A DNA stretch of 10,716 nucleotides from Alphaproteobacteria bacterium. Its GTDB lineage: Bacteria; Pseudomonadota; Alphaproteobacteria; Rickettsiales; VGDC01. Where the stretch lies: positions 1 through 10,716 of the forward strand of contig VGDC01000027.1 in NCBI GenBank assembly GCA_016869895.1, read 5' to 3'. Below, piece after piece: positions 6,861 to 10,716 of the stretch; positions within the stretch are counted from its first letter, which is position 1, and each line of letters starts with the position of its first letter. Below the pieces are notes generated by a model that was not told the DNA's origin, did no database searches, and saw only the letters and a program-made list of their open reading frames with translations. The translations under genes and the position numbers were made by a program.

Positions 6861-7735
6861 TGCGCATCGCCTATGTGAATGGACGATACGTTCCCCACGC
6901 GGATGCTGCGGTTTCCGTGGAAGACCGTGGCTATCAATTCGCCGATGGGGTCTATGAAGTCGCCACTTTCTACAATGGTATTCTCGTGGATGGTGGATTG
7001 CATATCGACCGTTTGCTGCGCTCCCTTTCGGAGTTGGGCATTCCACAGCCGCTCTCCAGCCGCGCGGCACTCCAGCATGTCATTTCCGAGACCATCCGCC
7101 GCAATGGTCGCGCCAATGGCTATATCTATGTGCAGGTGACGCGCGGCGTCGCTTCCCGCGACCATGTCTATAAACGCGGAATGCGCCCGTCTTTGGTGGT
7201 CACCGTTTCCCGCGAGAAAAAGGTGCAGGCAAAGGAGATACAGAACGGCACGGAGGTCATCACCCGTCCGGACATCCGCTGGTTGCGGCGGGACATCAAA
7301 TCCATCGCTCTTTTGCCGAATGTGTTGCTGAAGAATGAAGCGACCGTGCTGGGCAAACGCGAAATCTGGCTGACGGACGAGAATGGCTATATCTGCGAAG
7401 GGGCGGTCTCGAATGCCTATATCATCACCAAAAAAGGCGTGCTGGTGACCCGCGAAGAGGGAGTGCATCTGCTCTCCGGCATTGTGCGCCACCGCGTGTT
7501 GGCACTGGCGCGCGAAGCGGGCATCAAGGTCGAGGAGCGCGCCTTCACGGCGAAAGAAGCCGAAAGCGCGGCGGAGGCTTTCCTGAGTTCCAGCACGGGG
7601 CATATCGTGCCTGTCGTGCGCGTGAACGATAAACAGTTGGGTGACGGCAAAGTCGGCGCAACCTTCAAGCAGCTTTTCGCGTTATATGTGGATTCAATCG
7701 AAGTGGATACGGGGTATCGGATATGGACAGTGTGA
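6857..7735 (+). CDS. dat: D-amino-acid aminotransferase (fold-type IV PLP enzyme)
   Basis: From the ATG at 6857 the product is 292 residues. It starts MMRIAYVNGRYVP and continues VSVEDRGYQFADGVYEV, the standard opening of fold-type IV aminotransferases. The PLP Lys is Lys148 in WLRRDIKSIALLP; the cofactor-ring Glu is Glu181 in CEGAVSNAY. D-amino-acid aminotransferases are told apart from branched-chain ones by an Arg-x-His carboxylate trap; here QVTRGVASRDH places Arg101 and His103 three residues from the Bacillus enzyme's Arg98 and His100, matching the same offset for the Lys. This supports exchange of amino groups between D-amino acids (D-Ala, D-Glu) and 2-keto acids. D-Glu and D-Ala are peptidoglycan precursors, which would fit an envelope operon, though the substrate is inferred. 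It overlaps the fusion gene upstream (ATGA) and the phosphatase downstream by 13 bases. A second ATG at 6860 would shorten it by one residue. Confidence 0.9.
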   Translation: MMRIAYVNGRYVPHADAAVSVEDRGYQFADGVYEVATFYNGILVDGGLHIDRLLRSLSELGIPQPLSSRAALQHVISETIRRNGRANGYIYVQVTRGVASRDHVYKRGMRPSLVVTVSREKKVQAKEIQNGTEVITRPDIRWLRRDIKSIALLPNVLLKNEATVLGKREIWLTDENGYICEGAVSNAYIITKKGVLVTREEGVHLLSGIVRHRVLALAREAGIKVEERAFTAKEAESAAEAFLSSSTGHIVPVVRVNDKQLGDGKVGATFKQLFALYVDSIEVDTGYRIWTV

Positions 7736-8406
7736 AACTCGCATGGCCGAAGGCCGTCATTTTCGATTGGGATAATACCTTGGTCGATACCTGGCCGGTC
7801 ATCCATGATGCGATGGAAAAGACCTTCACCCATTATCAGCTTGTGCCGTGGACGCTCGATGAAATACGCACCCGTGTGGTGCACTCCATGCGCGATTCCT
7901 TCCCCAAGCTGTTCGGAGAGAAATGGGAAGAGGCAGGCAAGCTTTATCAGGGGTTCTACCAGTCGAATCACCTGAACACCCTGCAAGTGCTGCCGATGTC
8001 GGAAGAAGTGTTGAAGCTGTTGCAGGAGAAGGGCGTGTATGTCGCCGTTGTCAGCAATAAGAAAGGCCCGACGCTGCGCAAGGAAATCACCCACTTGGGC
8101 TGGGACAAGTATTTCACGAAAATCATCGGTTCCGGCGATGCGCCGAACGATAAACCCCATCCTGATCCCGTGCACATGGCACTGGAAGGCAGCGGCATCA
8201 AAGCGGGCAAGGATGTGTGGTTCGTGGGCGATACGGTGGTGGATTTGGAAGTAGCCAAGAACACGGGCTGTGTGCCGGTGTTATATGGCCAGGTCGAATC
8301 CGAAGTGGTGAACGAGCAGCTCCGCCGCTATCAGAGCTTCGATGTGCATCACCACTCCCACACGCATGAAGCATTCCTGCTATATCTACGCAGCCTTATC
8401 GGTTAA
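7723..8406 (+). CDS. HAD-family phosphatase with a His-rich C-terminal segment
   Basis: The 227-residue protein carries all four HAD motifs: I, FDWDNTLVD with Asp15 and Asp17; II, VVSNKKG with Ser111; III, Lys144 in NDKPHPDP; IV, FVGDTVVDLE with Asp170 and Asp174. Between motifs I and II there is a helical C1-type cap (about 22-88), as in phosphoglycolate-phosphatase-like enzymes. It should be a soluble Mg-dependent phosphatase; the substrate cannot be read from the sequence. After motif IV comes a segment with five His in seven residues (HHHSHTH, 209-215) before a final helix. This is unusual for the family and might bind a metal. The start at 7723 overlaps the aminotransferase gene by 13 bases, with GGGG at 7711-7714 as a weak ribosome site. 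The gene ends the plus-strand operon, and its last 21 bases overlap the end of the convergent tyrA. Confidence 0.9.
   Translation: MDSVKLAWPKAVIFDWDNTLVDTWPVIHDAMEKTFTHYQLVPWTLDEIRTRVVHSMRDSFPKLFGEKWEEAGKLYQGFYQSNHLNTLQVLPMSEEVLKLLQEKGVYVAVVSNKKGPTLRKEITHLGWDKYFTKIIGSGDAPNDKPHPDPVHMALEGSGIKAGKDVWFVGDTVVDLEVAKNTGCVPVLYGQVESEVVNEQLRRYQSFDVHHHSHTHEAFLLYLRSLIG
8386..8406. other. Tail-to-tail overlap of two convergent genes
   Basis: The TAA of the HAD gene (8404-8406, plus) lies 21 bases inside the end of tyrA, whose TAG occupies 8386-8388 on the minus strand. Both reading frames are intact across the overlap. No hairpin with a T-run is visible on either side, so transcripts probably run into each other. 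Confidence 0.85.
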
Positions 8407-9633
8407 TCGCGCCATCAGGTTAGTGTGCTGCTGTTGGTAATTCGCCAGCGTTTCGCGCAGTTTCTGCTTCGCGGGTGCGCTAGGGTCTGCCAGCGTCAAT
8501 TCCAAATCATGCAGCGTGTCTATGAAGCGTTTCAAGCAACGTGCCACATGGGCGTAGCTGAGCGAGATATTCTGCAGGTCTTCGCTGGGGTCGGAAGCGA
8601 TGGGGGCGGTGAAATCCTTCAACCCCGTGCCAGAATAGGGTGCAAGATGCAGCTTATTCTGCATCTCGAATTGGTTGACCACCGAAATCATCGCACCCGC
8701 CGCCAGCAGCGGGAAATAGCGCGTGGCGACATACGGGCTGTCTTCGGACACCGCGCCATGCACTTCGCCGGATTTGAATTCTTGCGACATGTGTTCTAGC
8801 GTGGCCAGCACATGTGCCAGCGCGTGGCGCACGGGTTCTTGGTTCGCCAGCACGATTTCCGTCCATAGTTTCGCATCCGACCCGCCGATGCGGATGAAGC
8901 GTCGGAAATTCTCGTCTGCGCCTTCTGGCGGCAAGGATTCATCCGCCAGCACATGGCAGGCGGCATAAGCCATCATCTGCGGCAGGTGCGAGACATACCC
9001 ATAAATGATGTCGTGGTTCTCGGCGGACATACGCTCCGCGCGAGAACCGACGGATTCCCATAGTCTGGCTACGGCTGCCACGGCGCGCGCAGGGGTGACA
9101 TTCTTTTGCGGGGTCAGCACCACCAGTTTGCCGTCGAACAGGTCGGCACGGGCGGCTTTCGCGCCATGGGTCGCCGCACCCGCGATAGGGTGGGCAGGCA
9201 CGAGCACCGCATGGCCGGGAAGCTGCGGCAGTATGGCCAGCACGGCTTCCTGTTTCACGGAACTGAGGTCAGTGACAACCACATCCTCTTTCAACGCAGG
9301 GGCGATGGCTTTCGCCACTTCCGCCAATGCCGAGACGGGCACGGCAAGCACGACGATATCCGCGTCTTTCACCGCTTCTGTCGCACTGTTCGCCGCATGA
9401 TCGATATGCCCGCGTTCTTTGCAGAATCGCAGGGATTCGGCATCAGTGTCGAATCCGCTGATTTCGCCCACAGCGTTTCCTGTTTTGAGTGCGGCCGCGA
9501 AGGATGCACCCATCAGGCCAAGGCCGATGATGGCGATGCGCGGAGATGTCAGCAGCACATCATCCGCATGGTCGTGATGGTGGTGATGGCCGGCGCAGCC
9601 GCCGCCGTGGCTATGATCGTGGTTGCAACCCAT
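8386..9633 (-). CDS. tyrA: Prephenate/arogenate dehydrogenase with His-rich leader and extended C-terminus
   Basis: This 415-residue enzyme would carry out the oxidative decarboxylation of prephenate (or arogenate) in tyrosine synthesis. The NAD domain starts RIAIIGLGLMGASF (32-45), followed by IVVLAVPV (93-100) and TDLSSVKQEAV (121-131). The catalytic His is His148 in AHPIAGAATHG; His216 in SHLPQMMAY and Arg248 in NFRRFIRIGGSD match conserved substrate-site positions of the family. Many TyrA proteins end near residue 290-300; this one goes on for 115 residues. Residues about 300-382 resemble a second copy of the helical C-terminal domain, with GTGLKDFTAPIASDP echoing the family's GFRDFTRIASSDP. 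The first 25 residues hold nine His and two Cys. The start at 9633 overlaps the hisC stop as TGATG and has a good ribosome site; a GTG at codon 26 would drop the His-rich part but has no such site. NADP versus NAD and prephenate versus arogenate cannot be decided here. Confidence 0.92.
   Translation of the reverse strand: MGCNHDHSHGGGCAGHHHHHDHADDVLLTSPRIAIIGLGLMGASFAAALKTGNAVGEISGFDTDAESLRFCKERGHIDHAANSATEAVKDADIVVLAVPVSALAEVAKAIAPALKEDVVVTDLSSVKQEAVLAILPQLPGHAVLVPAHPIAGAATHGAKAARADLFDGKLVVLTPQKNVTPARAVAAVARLWESVGSRAERMSAENHDIIYGYVSHLPQMMAYAACHVLADESLPPEGADENFRRFIRIGGSDAKLWTEIVLANQEPVRHALAHVLATLEHMSQEFKSGEVHGAVSEDSPYVATRYFPLLAAGAMISVVNQFEMQNKLHLAPYSGTGLKDFTAPIASDPSEDLQNISLSYAHVARCLKRFIDTLHDLELTLADPSAPAKQKLRETLANYQQQHTNLMARLTDKAA
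8488..8736 (-). other. Region encoding a second TyrA-like C-terminal helical domain
   Basis: Residues about 300-382 of the TyrA protein (YFPLLAAGAM, then YSGTGLKDFTAPIASDP, then a long helix with RFIDTLHDL) follow the same order of motifs as residues about 211-290 (SHLPQMMAYA, ENFRRFIRIGGSD, ALAHVLATLEHM). The second copy lacks the His and Arg of the first, so it would be structural or regulatory. The resemblance was judged by eye at the level of motifs and spacing, not by alignment score. Confidence 0.45.
9559..9633 (-). other. Region encoding a His/Cys-rich N-terminal leader of TyrA
   Basis: The first 25 codons give nine His and two Cys in short clusters (HDHSHGGGC, then HHHHHDH). Such clusters are typical of metal-storing or metal-handling tails, as in HypB or SlyD, and are not part of the usual TyrA fold. 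Both CAC and CAT codons are used, so it is not a simple triplet expansion. Confidence 0.8.
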
Positions 9634-10716
9634 CAGAACAGCTTCCTCAAAGAGGCGATGACCGCCTTGTTCTCGTCTTCCGTGCCCACGGTGATGCGCA
9701 GGTATTCCGGCAGGCCGTATGCGCCGACATCGCGGGCGATGATGCCATCCGCCAGCAGGGTCGCATTCGCATCCTGCGCGTTTTTTCCGGCTTCAGTGGG
9801 GAAGCGGATGAGCAGGAAATTCGCTTCGCTCGGCACGACCTTCAGGCCGAATGCGCTGAGCGCAGCCGCCAGTTTGGCGCGCTCAGCGTTATTGTGTTGC
9901 ACCGCATGGGCGGTGTATTCCACATCCTTCACAGCCGCAATGCCTGCAACCATCGCCGCGGAAGACACATTGAACGGGCTTCTAATGCGTTGCAGCGCGT
10001 CCACCACATGGGCGGGGGCGTATCCCCAGCCGAGGCGCAGGGCGGGCAGACCATAGATTTTCGAGAAGGTGCGCAGCATCACGGTGTTCTGCGTTTCTTC
10101 CACCAGCTTCGCGCCAGCATCATAATCCGCCGTTTCCACGTATTCCGCATAAGCGGCATCCAACACCAGAAGCACGTTTTCCGGCAATCCGGCGCGCAGA
10201 CGGCGCACTTCGCTGTCGGGCAGCAGCGTGCCTGTGGGGTTGTTCGGGTTGGCAAGGAACACCAGTTTGGTGCGCGGGGTGACAGCCGCGAGAAGCGCGT
10301 CCACATCCGCCAGTAAGTCGCTGGTTTCTGGAGCGGTCACAGGCGTTGCACCATGCGCCACGCTGTAGATTTTGTACATCAGGAAGCCGTATTGGCTATA
10401 CAGCACTTCATCGCCTTCGCCTGCATAAGCGTGGATGAGCAGGTTGATGAGCTCGTCAGAACCCGCGCCGCAGACGATGCGCGAAGCATCCAGTCCGAAG
10501 ACTTCGGCGATGGCTTCACGAATGCCAGCAGCCGAACCATCGGGATAACGGTGCAAATCGGCATATTCACGATAAGCCGCGATGGCCTTCGGACTGGGGC
10601 CGAGCGGATTTTCATTCGACGAAAGCTTGATGACGGGCTTTTCAGCACCTCCGGCTTTCGATTTCCCCTGTTCATAGGGTTTGATGCCGAGAAGGAATGG
10701 CTTGGGTGAGGGCAAA
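9633..10716 (-). CDS. hisC: Histidinol-phosphate / aromatic aminotransferase (5' end at window edge)
   Basis: The protein is a fold-type I PLP aminotransferase of the HisC group. Readable residues number about 360, counting from a TTG at 10715-10713; since the frame stays open at the edge, the true start is probably just outside and the first residues are missing. Signatures in order are KPYEQGKS (substrate-arm region), LSSNENPLGPSP (31-42), HRYPDG, CGAGSDELI, ANPNNPTGT (155-163), DAAYAEY (186-192), the PLP Lys219 in RTFSKIYGLPALRLGWGY, RSPFNVSS and YLRITVGTEDEN near the end. In the histidine route it makes L-histidinol phosphate; enzymes of this group also act on phenylpyruvate or prephenate. 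The TGATG coupling to tyrA makes an aromatic role plausible, as in Zymomonas mobilis, where a HisC-type enzyme and a TyrA-type enzyme are linked. Which substrate dominates cannot be told from the sequence. Confidence 0.92.
   Translation of the reverse strand, partial: LPSPKPFLLGIKPYEQGKSKAGGAEKPVIKLSSNENPLGPSPKAIAAYREYADLHRYPDGSAAGIREAIAEVFGLDASRIVCGAGSDELINLLIHAYAGEGDEVLYSQYGFLMYKIYSVAHGATPVTAPETSDLLADVDALLAAVTPRTKLVFLANPNNPTGTLLPDSEVRRLRAGLPENVLLVLDAAYAEYVETADYDAGAKLVEETQNTVMLRTFSKIYGLPALRLGWGYAPAHVVDALQRIRSPFNVSSAAMVAGIAAVKDVEYTAHAVQHNNAERAKLAAALSAFGLKVVPSEANFLLIRFPTEAGKNAQDANATLLADGIIARDVGAYGLPEYLRITVGTEDENKAVIASLRKLF
9643..9648 (-). promoter_or_regulatory. Ribosome binding site deciding the tyrA start
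   Basis: On the minus strand GAGGAA stands nine bases before the ATG at 9633-9631. It supports this start, and therefore translation of the His-rich leader, over the GTG at codon 26, which is preceded by His codons and has no comparable site. Confidence 0.65.

Noticed and set aside
9106..10316. Two long plus-strand open frames opposite tyrA and hisC
   Set aside because: Their products show no recognisable motifs and are rich in Arg, Ala and Ser, while the minus strand carries complete family signatures over the same bases.
10713..10715. TTG as the true start of hisC
   Set aside because: The frame is open to the window edge and no upstream sequence is available to show a ribosome site. The gene is better treated as running off the window.
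1..10716. Mobile elements, tRNA or rRNA genes, CRISPR arrays, riboswitches
   Set aside because: No transposase or integrase, no repeat-spacer pattern and no room for RNA genes was seen, since nearly every base lies in a protein gene with a recognised family.

Overview
The window reads as a dense bacterial chromosome segment with a mid-to-high-fifties GC feel (judged by eye). It has twelve protein genes, almost no non-coding DNA, and no sign of RNA genes, mobile elements, CRISPR arrays or foreign-looking DNA. The gene content (two ExbD paralogues in front of a TonB, an adjacent hisC-tyrA pair, a rhamnose-nucleotide pathway) fits a Gram-negative bacterium. I lean towards an alphaproteobacterium, but this is an inference from gene families and layout, not a proof.

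Plus strand, positions 1-8406, is one apparently continuous operon of ten genes. The first three encode envelope energy transduction: the C-terminal part of an ExbD/TolR protein, a second complete ExbD/TolR protein, and a TonB-family protein. The expected ExbB/TolQ partner would lie just left of the window. Four genes then make dTDP-L-rhamnose in the order rfbB-rfbA-rfbD-rfbC (RmlB, RmlA, RmlD, RmlC), a complete route from glucose-1-phosphate. A 651-residue protein follows, a family-2 glycosyltransferase joined to an SDR-type nucleotide-binding domain; it is the obvious candidate to use the sugar made by its neighbours. Last come a D-amino-acid aminotransferase and a HAD-type phosphatase. Nearly every junction is an ATGA or TGATG overlap, so the genes are probably translated together. 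The only visible gap on this strand is 26 bases, before the glycosyltransferase fusion.

Minus strand, positions 10716-8386, carries an aromatic/histidine amino-acid pair: a histidinol-phosphate (or aromatic) aminotransferase running off the right edge, coupled by TGATG to a prephenate/arogenate dehydrogenase. These converge on the plus-strand operon, and the last two genes overlap tail to tail by 21 bases.

The points most worth a second look are the Asn in place of the proton-carrying Asp in the second ExbD; the glycosyltransferase-SDR fusion with no catalytic Tyr in its SDR half; the His/Cys-rich leader and the apparently doubled C-terminal domain of the TyrA protein; a His cluster in the tail of the HAD protein; and the tight linkage of a TonB system to rhamnose synthesis and a D-amino-acid enzyme. 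Most of the enzymes belong to well-known families. I see no clearly new defence or mobile system here.
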